DNA of 64,000 bases from Lepidurus packardi (GCA_023053545.1 JAKZAN010000007.1:10664001-10728000); one strand, 5' to 3'. Positions 1-13,627 are shown, numbered from the stretch's first letter. The notes: a model not told the origin generated them from the letters alone. Numbers and translations are program-made.

Positions 1-80
1 TTCAGTTCCTTCGGGGGTCCTAGTTTCCGGAGTTTTTGTACACTGTAAAAAAAAACTAACCTCTGTTAATCTTTTTATAG

Positions 81-3000
81 CCGCTCTGACGCAGATCGTG
101 ATGGATTATAATGAACGTGTTCAACTCTGTGAATCCCAGAAGTGGGATTTGGAGTATGAAGTGAGGAAGAGAGATTATGAGGTATAGCTTTCCCCCCTGC
201 CCCCTCTCCCTCACCTCCAAACAAACAAAATAGCCTCTTTTTTTTGGTATTCATTTTTAGGTTTCTGTGACAAACTGCAGTACAAATTAGTGCCTTGGTG
301 TGACAAAAAAAATCACCTCAACTTGGCCAGCCCCTTTTCTCTGGGCAACCAGTCACTGCCCATTTCTTGACTCAAACGCCGTAAATGGGTAGTGGCTGAT
401 TAAAAAGCCCCGCCCCTTTTTTGTTTACCGTGCTGTGAACAATTGCCAGAAACCGAATTGTTTTAACCTTTTTTTTTGCATGATCACTGGTTACGCCTTC
501 AAAGGGTTGACCTCGCACCCTAGTTGCTCCCTTTATTGCCTCCCGGTACTTTAGTCTCATTACTCAAGTCACACACAAACAAATTTCAAAAAGGTAGTTT
601 TAGTATAGGAACCCCTTTTTGTCATTTATGTTAGACTTTTCGTCTCCCATTGTTAGAAAAACGGCCAGGGCTGGCCATGCAGGAGGGTGTTATGACAAAG
701 CTCGTGACTTCTTAGATTTTTTTTGGCTTTGGGTAGATCTTTAGTTCGAGTTTTTTTTATTAGTCGAGCCAATAACCGCAAGCTAGAAACATGATCCAAT
801 CGAGTTCGTAGCCAGCTTTCCAGTAGTTTTTAGATTCACCCTGTAATGAAAAGAAAAAAGAACAGCCCTGAATTTTATTAATGGATTCCTATGTCTTTTT
901 TTTTATTGGGGCTCATGATTTTAGACAAAACCCTACGTTGGAGTTTTTGGCATGGCCGCTATTTTCATCCATTAAAAAAACGAAAGCAGACTTAGAAATT
1001 TCTTTGATTTAAGAAACACTGCGTGGTGGAGGTCAGCCCTTTTTTTTACGAACATCCATTCTTGCTCAAACCCTGATGAGAATAAAGGAGATTTTTGTTC
1101 TCTATCTCTTGGCTAAAAGAAAAAAAACGCACATGGCACTTCGCATGCACGGTGTAATGTCAAAAAAGAAAAGGGGTATTTTTGATATTTTTATTTAGAA
1201 CAAGAATGGGGACCGAAAATAGTTACTGCACCTTTACGGTTGAAAACTTGTAACTTCAGTGCGTCTTAGGGAAAAAAAAAAAACTTTTTCTGCGAAAGGA
1301 CTCTTTGATCAAAAAGTCCCTAGCGCCTTTTTGTACGGGATTAAAACTTATTTATCCAAGGATGTTTCCCCTGAAAGAAAAAGAAAAAAGGCTGTCCTCC
1401 GCCTGTCTACTGGGCTGGACGTAGCTTCAAAACCAAAAGGGAAAAAAAGGATTTTTTCGTGTTTTTTTCATTGTATCTTCCCTTTTTTCTTCATTTTTTT
1501 ACAGTCCCAAAGAGATGCGGTTTGGGTTGAACCAGCATTAACACCATGTTGCACTTGTTCAACACCTTCCAAAGCGTTTCTGTGTTTTTGACATTTTATT
1601 TTTCACCAACGCATGCTGCACTTGTAACTTTCCGGTATTCTTGCTTCCATGCATGCTAGCTAGTATGGGGAATGAAAAGGAAAAGAGCATGGGCTTGTGT
1701 GTGTGTTTCCCTAGCAGAAATTCAACATTCCAAAGTATAACTGCGCTCCCCAAAGAAAGTACGTTAATGTTCGCCTTTTCTCATTCGCCAGATCAACGAG
1801 TTGAACCAGCTGGTTAACGACCTCCGAGGCAAATTGTAAATAATGCAAATCAAATCGGTCGCAATCAAGCATGTTTAAACTGAGACGTGTTCTTTCTTCC
1901 TCTCTCGTTCTCGTGTGGCGTGGACGTGTGTAGCATCAAGCCTACCTTGAAGAAAGTCTCCAAGTACGAAAACAAATTCGCCAAACTACAAAAGAAAGCC
2001 GCAGAATTCAATTTCCGCAACCAGCTTAAACAAGTTAAAAAGAAGGAGTTCACCATGGAAGAAGAAGACAAAGAAGTACACCTATTGCTTGATCATTCCT
2101 GTTCACTGCTCTAATCTAACGCATTCGGTTTGACTGTCTGACAGAAAAAACCGGACTGGTCGAAGAAGGGAGGCGACGAGAAGAAGGTAAAGGATGGCGA
2201 AGAAGCCGATTCGGGGTCGGAAGACGTGAGAGCATAAGAGAGATGTCCATATCCAAATCCTGATCCCGATATCCTTCTCCCAATTGTCCCTTCCACAAAA
2301 AAGACCCATTTTCTTTGGTTTTGTTTCAATGTTGTCTCCATTTTTACGACGTTGTTTTTGGGCGATAGTTTTGGGCTTTAGCAATTTACTGGGCTAGTTT
2401 TACTGTGGTAGTTTGGAAGTTTTGTCAATTTTTGCGGGGACAAGTTTCGGGGCGTGTGTTTTTCCTTTCTCTCTCTTTGTTTACCCTCTGAACACAAATA
2501 CCTTGAACAACAACCACCTCTGTTCCATACCCACACAATCCTAGATTGTTGATGGTTAGCTGTTTACCACCCCAAGGTAAGCGATCCTTGGCGTATTCCT
2601 TTTTCCTTCTGTTTGACGTTTTCTTAAAATGACTAAAAACAAAAAGTGTGCTTTGCGTGCGGCATACTATCACTGTTGACAACTCTTTCAAAGCTTTATT
2701 CATGAAACAACGGGGTAATTCCTAGTATTTAGAATGTGCGTCTGATTATGTGTTTCTTTTTTTCGTCTTTTTATGTTCATTTCATGGGTTACATTCTCAT
2801 CCTAACCTTTTTACCAAAAAAAGAAAACAACTCCCCAGGGTTTTTCTTGGAAGGTCACATGTTCTTTCCGTAGTTTCTCTACTAGCCCTTTTTCCCTTCA
2901 ACATATTTTGCTCATTCCAAGTTCTTGACATCCGTATAGGACGGCGAAGATGGCCCCACCTCAGGACGTCAAACTCCGGTAAACTATCATTTCACGTCAC

Positions 3001-3924
3001 CTTTTTTTTTAACTAAGGATTTTCTTTTGCAACTAATTCGCTCGAGTCTTGTTATCTATTTCGCTCAACAATGAAAAATAAGAAAGTCACCGTTGACCAA
3101 ACATTCATTGTTGAGGGAATGACAAGCCACGGGGATTTGGGCTTAGTCCTCCCCCGAAAAGGGCCTGGAATTTACAAGTTTGTTCTCATTGGTTATTACC
3201 CAATCCCATAGGCTCCTCCTGCTCAGGACACCGAGACTTCCGACGCTGAAGTTGTCGAGACCTCTGCTCCGGAAGAGGAGGCCGCCCCCGAACCAGCCGC
3301 TGATGGTAATGAAAGCTACCTCTATTTTATAAAGGAAAATGTTCATTCCTTCGCTAATCAAGCCTAATGCTGGTTTTCTTTTATTGACTTAAAAACATTC
3401 CCTTACTTAAAAAAAAAACGTGTGGCGCATGCAATTTTATTATTAAAAGGTACTGATGAACTCGCGCATAAAGCAAATCGTTTCTTATAACACTAACCAG
3501 TACCGGTGGCCGAACCCACTGTTGCTTCCGAGGTAACCGAGCCACCGACTGACGCAATAACTGACCCCGTCCCCGCGGAAGCTCCCGCCGACCCCACTGA
3601 GCCATCTCCAGCGCCAGTGGAGGAAAGCTCAGAAGGGGTCACTAATACTAATACGGAAACGACGGAAGAGTCAGCCGCTCCGGCAACAGGTGACTAAGAA
3701 ACGAGAGCTAAGCCCGTTTAGTTGTGTTTTAGTCGTCTTTCCTAACGGTTTAGAGCGTCCTGTCTTTAGCACAACCAACGTCTTGATAGAGTCTCAAACT
3801 GCGAAAAGCAAGGTAAACTAATCTGGTTTTCCTCTTCTTTGTTAAAGAACCTGTCGCCGAAGAAGTTCCCGCTGCTGAACCCGCCCCTGAAGAACCCACC
3901 GCCGAGCCTGTTCCCGCTGAATAG
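81..3924 (+). CDS. wupA: Troponin I (wupA-type), 3' part, with Pro/Ala/Glu-rich C-terminal extension
   Basis: This is the inhibitory subunit of the thin-filament troponin complex in muscle; the 5' exons lie outside the window. Exons seen: 81-183 (ends DLEYEVRKRDYE), 1792-1835 (INELNQLVNDLRGK), 1934-2075 (KPTLKKVSKYENKFAKLQ, the most conserved TnI block), 2145-2225 (KKPDWSKKGGDEKK), then extension exons 2940-2978, 3212-3305, 3501-3689 and 3848-3924. The extension is rich in Pro, Ala and Glu and ends at TAG 3922-3924. Two donors are followed almost at once by in-frame stops (TAA 2235-2237 and TAA 3695-3697). Reading through gives a normal short TnI or an intermediate form, while splicing gives the long tail. 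Long TnI tails of this sort are known as troponin H in the bug Lethocerus. The core identity is very secure. Use of the tail exons is inferred from splice signals and a continuous reading frame. Confidence 0.93.
184..1791 (+). other. Large intron of troponin I
   Basis: A 1.6-kb intron, far longer than the 50-90 bp usual in this window. In insects this part of the gene holds mutually exclusive exons. I looked for a second version of the DLEYEV exon and did not find a convincing one, but a diverged exon could be missed. The rest is A/T-rich sequence with poly-T runs. Confidence 0.6.
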
Positions 3925-4148
3925 ACGAGCTCTCGTTACTGGCCTTTTAGCTGATCACATTGCTTTTTAACCGTCTTTGGATTTTTTTTGTTCTTCTCTA
4001 TTTCACACATATAAAAAACGCAGTGCTTCAATACATGAATGTTCCCCCGGTAACCATTGTGGGACCGACCATTGTGTTTTTGTTGGGTTGGAATTGATTG
4101 ATTGATGATGAAAAGATTGGGCAGGTCTACAGGTGCATCGAATCACGT

Positions 4149-5767
4149 CTAATTTAGCTCAGAAGTTGAGCACGTTATGCTTAAAACATGCACCGTTTGC
4201 AAATCCACATTGGCGACCGAGTAAGGAAACTGACTAAAGCCGTAACAAGCAGCGCCAAATTCGCCGCTGGCTTTGACGGCTACAATAGCTCCTTGGAAGC
4301 CAGGGTAATACTTGACGATCCGCTGTAGCGCTTCCTGGGCGGCCACACTGGCCGTCATTCCATTGCGCATGTTTTCCACCGTAATGAGACTAAGTATAGT
4401 GATTATTGATACGTGAATAAGTAGACGTGATAAGTATAGTGATTAATGATACGTGAGGAGTGAAATGAAAAGCGAAGGAACGAATGCTAAAGTACCTGGG
4501 TAAGAAACGCATCAGCACATCGCCGTCACCGGTGGCAGCCGCAGCCCCAATCTCTTGATCCACATACGCTCCCGAGCCCGGAATCGGCGAGTCGCCCACC
4601 CGGCTAGAAATAATTTAGAAATAGAACTCCCAGTTCCGTAGACAGACACAAGAACCCAACTGTACCCGGGTATTTTAAATCTGGCCCCATTAGTCGAGGT
4701 GGCAGCAGCCATGTTCCCTAAACTGTCTATGGCCAACATTCCGATGGTATCATGGCCCACGTCACTAATATCAGGCCGTTCAGCTGAAAAGGCAGTCCTT
4801 TGTAATTCGAGTGGTACATAAGGACCACACGTGGTATTCGGGGTGGGCTTGACGTTCTAAAAGAAAAGAGAAGAAAGACGCCAATTTGGAGCTGCGGTTC
4901 ATTACTTTTCCGCTTGTATAACCTGCCAAAAGTTGGGCTGGCACCCGTTTTCTTGCCACTTGGACCACATTTCCGTAGAGACAGGCGTGCTTAAATCTTC
5001 TTCCTGGAATCCCATACTTTGCGCAAAACTAGTGGCAGCTTCTCCGACTAGAAAGGTGTGCTTGGTGTGCATCATTACCGCTCGTGCAACCGAAACGGCA
5101 TGCTTCACACGCCGGAGACTGGCCACGGCTCCCATCGCATGTCTAGGCCTATACTAACAATGCATTAACTCCCTCTAGTACATAGAGTATGTATGCACAT
5201 ACTCCTCTGGGAAGAGGAAGTTGTATGTACACATGGATCATGTGTACAAAATCCAAAGCATTCACCCTACCCATCAATGATTAACGCATCCAGCCTAGTT
5301 TCTCCGTTTTCATCAGGACTCCCACCGAAACCCACCGTTCCATCGCATTGTTCATCTTCACAGGCATTGCATCCGAGTTCCACTGCATCCAGGGCCGTCC
5401 CGTTTGCCTTTAAAACATCCCAGGCTAGAAAAACAACAACACAATGAAGAAACTTTCTTTCCTTTACTATTTCTTTCTTTCCTAGACTATTTCTTTCTTT
5501 CATTACACATCAGTTCAATGTTTTACCTTTAACGGTGGCGTTGTAGAAGTTCCAGGTAGTTATCACAACGGGCACCATATGAAAACTTCTTCTGTAATGG
5601 GCCTTTTGCAAGTACTCGGTGCTCAGGCCGGGTACCAATGGAATGACCGTTGTCGGAGAATAAGAAACCGTACAAATTGCAAATCCCAAAAGTAAAGCCA
5701 CTCCAGACACTGCGGCAATTAAAAAGACGCTACTTCTGGTCCTTTTGCTCTGTTTTGTTTCACTCAT
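4149..5767 (-). CDS. AGA: N(4)-(beta-N-acetylglucosaminyl)-L-asparaginase (aspartylglucosaminidase)
   Basis: This lysosomal Ntn-hydrolase cleaves the Asn-GlcNAc bond when N-glycoproteins are degraded. Six exons (5527-5767, 5271-5424, 4923-5142, 4666-4856, 4496-4603, 4149-4389) give 384 residues. Family blocks in order are [38 protein letters not shown], the nucleophile block [12 protein letters not shown] (Thr about 242, where the precursor self-cleaves), [20 protein letters not shown] and [13 protein letters not shown]. The N-terminus is unusual: about 15 polar and basic residues come before one hydrophobic segment ([19 protein letters not shown]), which looks like a signal anchor rather than a plain cleaved signal peptide. 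I chose ATG 5767 for its ACAATGA context; an upstream in-frame Met reaches 5848. The gene is tail-to-tail with troponin I. Confidence 0.92.
5226..5248. repeat. Perfect 10-bp inverted repeat in an AGA intron
   Basis: TGTACACATG and CATGTGTACA flank a 3-base centre, inside the intron between AGA exons 2 and 3. It could form a small hairpin in the pre-mRNA. No function is evident. Confidence 0.7.
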
Positions 5768-6625
5768 TGTGGTAGGAGTTGTGACAGTCTTCGTGTCAGA
5801 GGTTCCTGAGATAACACATAAACAAACAACTGCCAAAGAGATAAACACATGGACCCTACTCGTGCCTTATTTGGCAGCTCCCCAAAACGCCTTTTTGGGG
5901 CAAAAGCCAAATTCTTTGTCCTAAATAGGCGATAACGGATCGTCGTTTGTGATACAAGTACTACATGGATCTTTTTCATCTTAATTGTTTCCCAAAGTTG
6001 GCTTAACCTTTAAGAAATCTGCGCATTTACCAACATGATACTACCAAGCTATGCTGTTAGGGCGGCCTGAGCTCCCTCGTCTCCAAGATGCTAAGAGGTT
6101 CATTTAGACTGGTTGTTCTATGAAGAATACCTAAAATGTTACGGGTTTTTGTTCACAGAATGCACACAGCATAATTTTGAGGAACTACGAGCACAGTGAG
6201 GTTCTTCTGCACAAGAAATGTACCAGTCAAGATTCATACGGTTCATTAAGAACACTTCGATATGTACAAAACGCGAGTCGTGCCAACTCGCACAGAACAT
6301 ATAAAAAAACAGTTCAAAGAAATGAAAGTAACGACATACACACGCCACACATTAGAACAAGAGTCTCTTACAACAAAGTCAACAAGTATTCACAAGCGAC
6401 ACCAAACTTGTACGGAATTCGATCCCTTCCGGCACGTCATTGAATTCTCCAGCGGAAGCCCACTTTTTCGCTCTGCGTTGATTTTTTTCTAGAAACTGGG
6501 CCAAAATCAAGAGTCATTTTTGGCTCCATCCAGAAAACTGGCCTCTCCATCAGCAAGTACAATTCATCCCACAACTGACTCTTGGTATCTAAAAAGACAT
6601 GGTTTTTCTTGTGTGGTGTGCTTTT
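5768..6625. other. Intergenic region between AGA (5' side) and the CSK 3' end
   Basis: It holds the upstream region and probable 5' UTR of AGA, then sequence with only short open stretches on either strand and no recognisable domain. It should include the 3' UTR of the CSK-type gene. I see no RNA gene or mobile element. Confidence 0.5.
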
Positions 6626-8233
<1,608 letters not shown>

Positions 8234-8704
8234 TATCAGCCAGCCAAAAAAGGCAGTGTCTCAAGCGTTATAGGAGCTTCCCAAACTTGAGCTGCAACTT
8301 TCTTTCCCAAAGCCCAATGTTTTTCAAATCAGCCACGTAAAGTTGTCACCCCTCCTCGCAGCCGGTGCATCCAAACAAATATATTGATTTCAGGCTCAGG
8401 GCACTGGCAGGTTTAAAAATTGGCAGACTTCGAGTCGGAGAAGAAGCACGACAAACTCCAAAAAAAACAAGTCCAAATTCTCCACTAAAAATTCATTCAC
8501 TTGCTCTCTTATATGGGCGTTTCTTTGCCCGGCCACAAGCAAGAGATAAAACCTTCCTTGTTAGCCATAAGGGGTCAAACCGTTACACCCACAACTGGCC
8601 CATATGTGCGTGCTAAATTCCCGCACCATGTGTGGATTTAAGCTTTTAGTACGACATCTAGCGGAGAGCCTTTGTACCATTCTCCCGCAACAGTTCATAG
8701 AGTT

Positions 8705-9615
8705 ATGGTAAACAAAGATTTCTCCACACGGAAATTCGCATGGACTTAATTTACTAAGAGGTCTTTTCTTATCTTTTGGCATTTAGAGTTCCGAGGAGCT
8801 GAAGGAGAAAGGAAATGCCTGTGTGAAAAGCGAAAACTATGCGGAAGCTATTTTGCATTACACTCATGCCCTGCAGCTAGACAACGCTAATGCGGCGCTG
8901 CACAGCAATAGATCGCTCGCGTTCCTGAAGATGCAGCAGTATTACTATGCTCTTCAGGATGCAGACACGGCCATAAGCTTGAATCCTCAATGGGCTAAAG
9001 TATTTGCCAGGAAATTCCATATTCTATTAACCCATTTTCTAGGTAATTCGTTTTGCTTCAGGGTTACTACCGGAAAGGCGAAGTTGAGTTCGCGACGTCG
9101 CAGTTCCAGGATGCTCTGACTTCTTACACGCAAGCCTTTGTCCTCGAAAAGCAAGACCCTATGCTAATGGAATGTCTGAAAAAGGCGGCTCGCGAATTAA
9201 AGCGGGATAACACGGTTGAACTCCAAATTCCCTGGGTGGGGGCTGGTATTGGCATTATCATGGGCGTAACACTAGTCTTAGCGGATCGCCTGCTCTACGA
9301 AATTCCAACCGTTCGAAACCCCATGTCCATGGTTGGCTTAACGCTTCTCGCTGCTTTACTGGGTTTCGCCTGCTGCAAGTGTTACCGGTTGTACATAAAA
9401 AGAGAACGCGCGCTGCTTCTAAATCCCCCTGTTGATTTGCTGGGAGGTAAATCCATTTTTGGGAATTAAATAGTGCGTCTAATATCAACGATTCGGTTTT
9501 AGAGTCTCAGGCGGAACAAGAACTGCCAGAAGAGACCGACAAACCTACACAAAGAGAGTATACCAGACACACCAAAGCTCAAGCTCGTCGACGCTACCAG
9601 AAAGGCAAACTCTAG
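8705..9615 (+). CDS. TPR protein with two C-terminal membrane segments
   Basis: I do not recognise an exact orthologue. Exons 8705-8707 (start codon only), 8787-8999, 9062-9446 and 9503-9615 give 237 residues. Residues about 4-110 form three tetratricopeptide repeats very like the chaperone-binding TPR of PP5 and HOP (EELKEKGNACVKSENYAEAI, NRSLAFLKMQQYYYALQDAD, GYYRKGEVEF). Two hydrophobic segments follow (about 128-150, IPWVGAGIGIIMGVTLVLAD; about 161-180, MSMVGLTLLAALLGF), then a short Cys-rich stretch and a basic C-terminus (RRRYQKGK). A membrane-anchored TPR co-chaperone is a reasonable guess but not shown. The start is inferred: ATG 8705 lies directly against a GTAAAC donor and joins in frame to the first TPR exon. 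The gene is divergent from the CSK-type gene, about 470 bp apart. Confidence 0.8.
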
Positions 9616-9766
9616 TTTGACCAGCGATTCTTGTCATTTTTGGACTTGGCATCATTCCGTAAAAAGTTTGTTTCTTTTTTTTTCCTCCGGGGATCTCGTA
9701 GTCAATCCTGTTCTGTGTTTTCAAAAGGCTCTACGTTTTATTGTATTTTATAATGAATTTACAAAG

Positions 9767-10132
9767 CTAATGAGTCAAAACATGTCTCCCTTTCAATAAC
9801 CTACGCATAATAATGAGCCTGCCAATTGGGGTAGACATTTTGGTTTTCCATCCCAGTTTGGTGACTCTTTTGACTTCGTTGGGTCTCGGTAATCGCTTTC
9901 GGATGTTCTCCAAGCAAGGAGTAGTGCTAATCGGTTGGCTGTAAGACGGCAGGTTCAAGAAAGGGCTTTCCACCGTCCGAAGCAGTTCATGATGAAGTTT
10001 TCTCAAGACTTGTCGCCTGTACCAAACCCCCCAAATAAAGGTTTTACAATTTCGTCGATTTACTGAAATTATTTAGGGATCAAGTTTATAGAATCACTTC
10101 TATACTTACATCGGTAGTAGAAAACTCATCAT
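9767..10132 (-). CDS. MRPL34: Mitochondrial ribosomal protein bL34m
   Basis: A structural protein of the mitochondrial large ribosomal subunit. Two exons, 10110-10132 and 9767-10016, give 90 residues. The C-terminal third carries the L34 signature in its mitochondrial form: RPNEVKRVTKLGWKTKMSTP, then GRLIIMRRLLKGRHVLTH at the extreme C-terminus, where bacterial L34 ends in its Arg-rich helix. The first half (LRKLHHELLRTVESPFLN) is a poorly conserved leader, as expected for an imported protein. Two adjacent Met codons (10132, 10129) are possible starts; the short first exon is inferred from a GTAAGT donor. The gene is tail-to-tail with the TPR gene. Confidence 0.88.
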
Positions 10133-10525
10133 GGACGGCTCCAATTAAATATTTATGAGAACGTATGCCCGCTTTGTTGACAACACGTGCACTTTCGTGA
10201 TTGATAATCCTTCGGGAGCGTCATCAAGCGTCAAATGAATAAACGATCAACAGTATGTTTCTACCATCTAGTGGTCGATTTTTTAGTTTTTTACGAAGCT
10301 GAACTTCCTTTAAAGCTCACTAGGTGGCAGTGGCTGGTCGAACACAATTAAAACGCGGTAAAAAGAAACGAGACAAGGAAGAAATTCACTTTCCGAAGAC
10401 GTTTACTTACAAAATTGTATAGCAAATCTAAATGCGACGGTACACAAGAGTGTAAACTGACGATATACATCGTCAGTAAGAGTTTTACTTGAGCGAAAAG
10501 CTTCAGGGGCCTAATCATAGACACG

Positions 10526-11259
10526 CTAGCGAGCTGCAGGAGTTTTTAATCCCAAGCTATTAACCAGTTCTAAATAACGTTTTCTAGCGTCATGATTGTC
10601 AGCTGGACGATAATAGGCTGTCCAAACCGGCTCTCCACGGAAGAATCGTTTGGCTTTAATATAATTCTGCCCCATTTAAAGAGAAAAAAAATACACTGTT
10701 AGAAACACCGGCAAATATCGAATTACAAAAGCTTACGTTGGAGTCGAGAGTAAAACAATGGTAGATGCCCGCAGGAAGAATCAGCAAGTCGCCGACATGG
10801 GCTTCGATACGAATCCAATGATCATGAATATCACGGATATCAAAGTATCCGGAGCCGGCCTCCACATAACGGATTTCTTCATCCGCATGCAAGTGCTCAG
10901 TGCAGAACAGTTTGAGGGTTTCTTCATATTTAGGAAGTGTGCTCGGAGAAAGCTCAACTTGATCTTCATAGTTATAATTTCGCTCTTCTTTGATTTTATC
11001 TAACTTAGCTCGTGTTTCGCCATCATGTTCCAGCTACCAATCCGCCAAGCACCAACATAGAAATTTGAATAAGAAACGTTGAATAAAAATAGGTCATTAA
11101 TAATAATAATAGAAATAATAAAACACGTAGAATTACATGAAGGTATATGACCCCTGATTTTTCGTACAACTGCTTTAAATCCACCCACTCTGACGGATTT
11201 AAATAGTGTTCCGACCGTGGATTTTCCTGAGAATCGTCCCTATACCAAGCACGCGACAT
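10526..11259 (-). CDS. ADI1: Acireductone dioxygenase (methionine salvage)
   Basis: A cupin enzyme that oxidises the acireductone of the methionine salvage pathway to the 2-keto acid (Fe form). Exons 11137-11259, 10737-11033 and 10526-10666 give 186 residues, close to the usual 180. N-terminal MSRAWYRDD matches the family start xxAWYxDD. The metal-binding cupin motif is [11 protein letters not shown] (two His and one Glu), and the fourth ligand is the His of [10 protein letters not shown]. Also present are [22 protein letters not shown] and the C-terminal [16 protein letters not shown]. Exon joins are phase 0 and supported by conservation across each junction. The product is a soluble cytosolic enzyme. 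Confidence 0.95.
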
Positions 11260-12108
11260 TGTCCTAGAGCAAAACATTTATGTATAGCATTTTATCCAAT
11301 TAGAGTTTAATAGTGTAAGATTGTTTAATGAGTTTAACACAAGTTCCTACCTTACGCGAAGAGCTTATATTGACTTTGTTGAAGACACAACGTGCTAAAG
11401 CGACGAATTAACAAAGGGTCTTCTTGTTATAGTGACTGAAGTAGGTCACCGCTTACCCACCAACTAGGCCTACCAACTTAAGGGCCGTGTCGTAAGGCCT
11501 AGCTAAACCATGAACACTAGCTGTCGAAACCCCAATACGAAAAGACTTTGACCTGCTTCTTTTAAGAAAGGGAAACTATGCACTTGTGAGATGATGTGGG
11601 TAGATGTGGGGACTACCCACATCATCACTATCATATACCCAGCGCTTTTCTTGCGAGATGATGTGGGGACTCCGCCAAATTCCAGCGAATGGAGAAATAA
11701 AGGCCGAAGCAATAATAAACTAAGGAACGAGTACACCAATGATAGCTTATTGACACGCTATCTTACGATACTTTAACTTAAGGGCTGACTATGTAATTCT
11801 TTCTATTTTGATATCAACATAAAATGATCCCAATTCTTCATCTTCCAGATACTCTTATACCCTACACGAGAGCAGTGATCTGTGCAGAATTCAGTAGTTC
11901 AATCAATTGGTCCCAGCAATGGCTTCTCTTTACGGGTTACGGAAAACTGTCGTAAAGTTAGCACTGACCAATCTGCAGTAACTAATCAGTAAGCTCCGAA
12001 ATTCATTAAAAATGAAGCATACCCGGTAAATTTTAACCATACGCAAGACATTCAGTCCCTTTAAGCGGCAGTGGCAGCAAGTAATAAAAGACGCCATCTA
12101 GTGACAAC
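11260..12108. other. Intergenic region between divergent ADI1 and SLC25A19
   Basis: About 850 bp separate the two start codons, so this must hold both promoters. The only obvious structure is the inverted repeat at 11590-11626 and a nearby second copy of its arm. No coding sequence is evident. Confidence 0.5.
11590..11626. repeat. Perfect 14-bp inverted repeat (hairpin) with nearby extra arm
   Basis: GATGATGTGGGTAG (11590-11603) and CTACCCACATCATC (11613-11626) are exact reverse complements around a 9-base spacer. A third, partial copy (GATGATGTGGGGACT) begins at 11657. It lies between two divergent genes. It could be a regulatory element or the relic of a small transposon end. Confidence 0.75.
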
Positions 12109-13384
12109 ATGATAAAAAAACAAGGACCATATCTTTCTCAACCTTTGGATTCATACTGTCGATTATTGGCAATGACCCGTCCTTCAAAAGCCGGTCAAGA
12201 AACCCATGTTTACTCTAATACTCTGACCGCTGGGGCTCTAAGTGGTTTCTTTACCCGACTTTGCTGTCAACCTTTGGATGTTTTGAAGATCCGCTACCAA
12301 GTACGGAAACTGCTATGATGAGAAGTATCCTCTTATATTTCTCGCTTCCATATTTATAATTCTAGCCATCTTTGTTTCTTCCCTTTGTGCTTTTTAGTTG
12401 GGAATCCACCGTGTAAACAAGAATAGTACCTTCTTAAAGCGTCTGGCTTATGAAGTCCAAAGCATTGTTCAAAATGAAGGCATCCAGTCCCTCTGGAAGG
12501 GGCACGTACCAGCTCAAGCCCTTTCCATCTCGTATGGAATGTTCCAGGTCTGCAGTACATGTTACAAAACTTTTCTGAACCCAGTTTCCCCGTCTTGTCG
12601 ACAGTTTGCTGCCTTTGACTGGTGCAAATCATCCGTAAAGCTCAGCGTAGAACAGAATAAATCTTATGTCAATGAGGCTCTAGTCAATTTCACTGCGGGA
12701 GCAGTCGCCGGCTGTGCCGCAACCATCGCTTCCTTTCCCTTCGACACAATCAGAACTCGACTCGTAGCACAAACGGAAAAATTGGTACACAATAAACAGT
12801 CTAATCTGCATCTTCTAACCCCCAAAACATCACGTTCCAGGTCTACAAGGGGACTTTGGATACTTTCAAAGCGGTTGTTCGACAGGAAGGTGTTTTCTCC
12901 TTGTATAACGGCTTACTGTCAACCTTGGTCCAGATCGCTCCCTACGTGGGAGTCCAGTTCGCAGTCTACAAATTACTGGATTCCATTTTACAGACCCTAA
13001 GTCCTGGTAATGATCCCCTTGCAAATACAACGAAAACTACCATTTCTTCTGCATTTCTCGTTTGTAGATGGATATCCCAGCCAGATGCATTTCGTGCTTG
13101 GAGCCATTTCAGGTGCCACTGCCAAAACGGCAGTGTATCCTCTAGATCTCATCAAAAAGCACTTGCAGATGCGAGGCGCCAATCATCCGCTCAGCCCACA
13201 CTACATTGAAACTCGAATGAGCAGCGTTGTGTTCTCCGTGTTAGCTAAAAACGGGTATTTGGGCCTTTATAAAGGCCTCTCTTTTGCCTTACTGAAAGCT
13301 GTCATGTCGTCTGGCCTCAGTTTCTATTCATACGAGTCAGTTCTGCGATATATAAGCAGAACTAGAAACGTCGATCGCAGCTAA
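12109..13384 (+). CDS. SLC25A19: Mitochondrial thiamine pyrophosphate carrier
   Basis: An inner-membrane carrier of the SLC25 family that imports thiamine pyrophosphate into the matrix. Exons 12109-12300, 12398-12547, 12605-12784, 12841-13006 and 13068-13384 give 334 residues from the first Met, or 313 from MTRPSK at 12172, which fits the family N-terminus better. The three carrier signatures are QPLDVLKIRYQ, FPFDTIRTRL and YPLDLIKKHLQ, one per repeat. The block LWKGHVPAQALSISYG is diagnostic for this carrier subgroup (human LSIGYG), as are LYNGLLSTLVQIAPYVGVQF and GLYKGLSFALLKAVMSSG. All five exons join in frame. Confidence 0.92.
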
Positions 13385-13627
13385 CTGAATCTATTCAAGT
13401 CCTTCATTTGTGTTCAAGTGAATTCCCAGATCTGTTGTCATTCCGGGTTATACTGGAAGTACAAAAAAGCGATAAACTTGGCTTTAAGCTTATCAAAACC
13501 CACTTTATCTAGGCGCGTGACGCGCTGTATTTGACTGACCACACGAATGTTTCACTAGACTTATGGGCACAACGTCAGGGACCGAAAAAAAAAGAATGTG
13601 ACTTGTGGATAAGGTTTATAAGACTTT

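Noticed and set aside
1259-1591. 110-codon frame in the large troponin I intron
   Set aside because: Lys/Phe-rich translation of poly-A/poly-T sequence, with no conserved motif.
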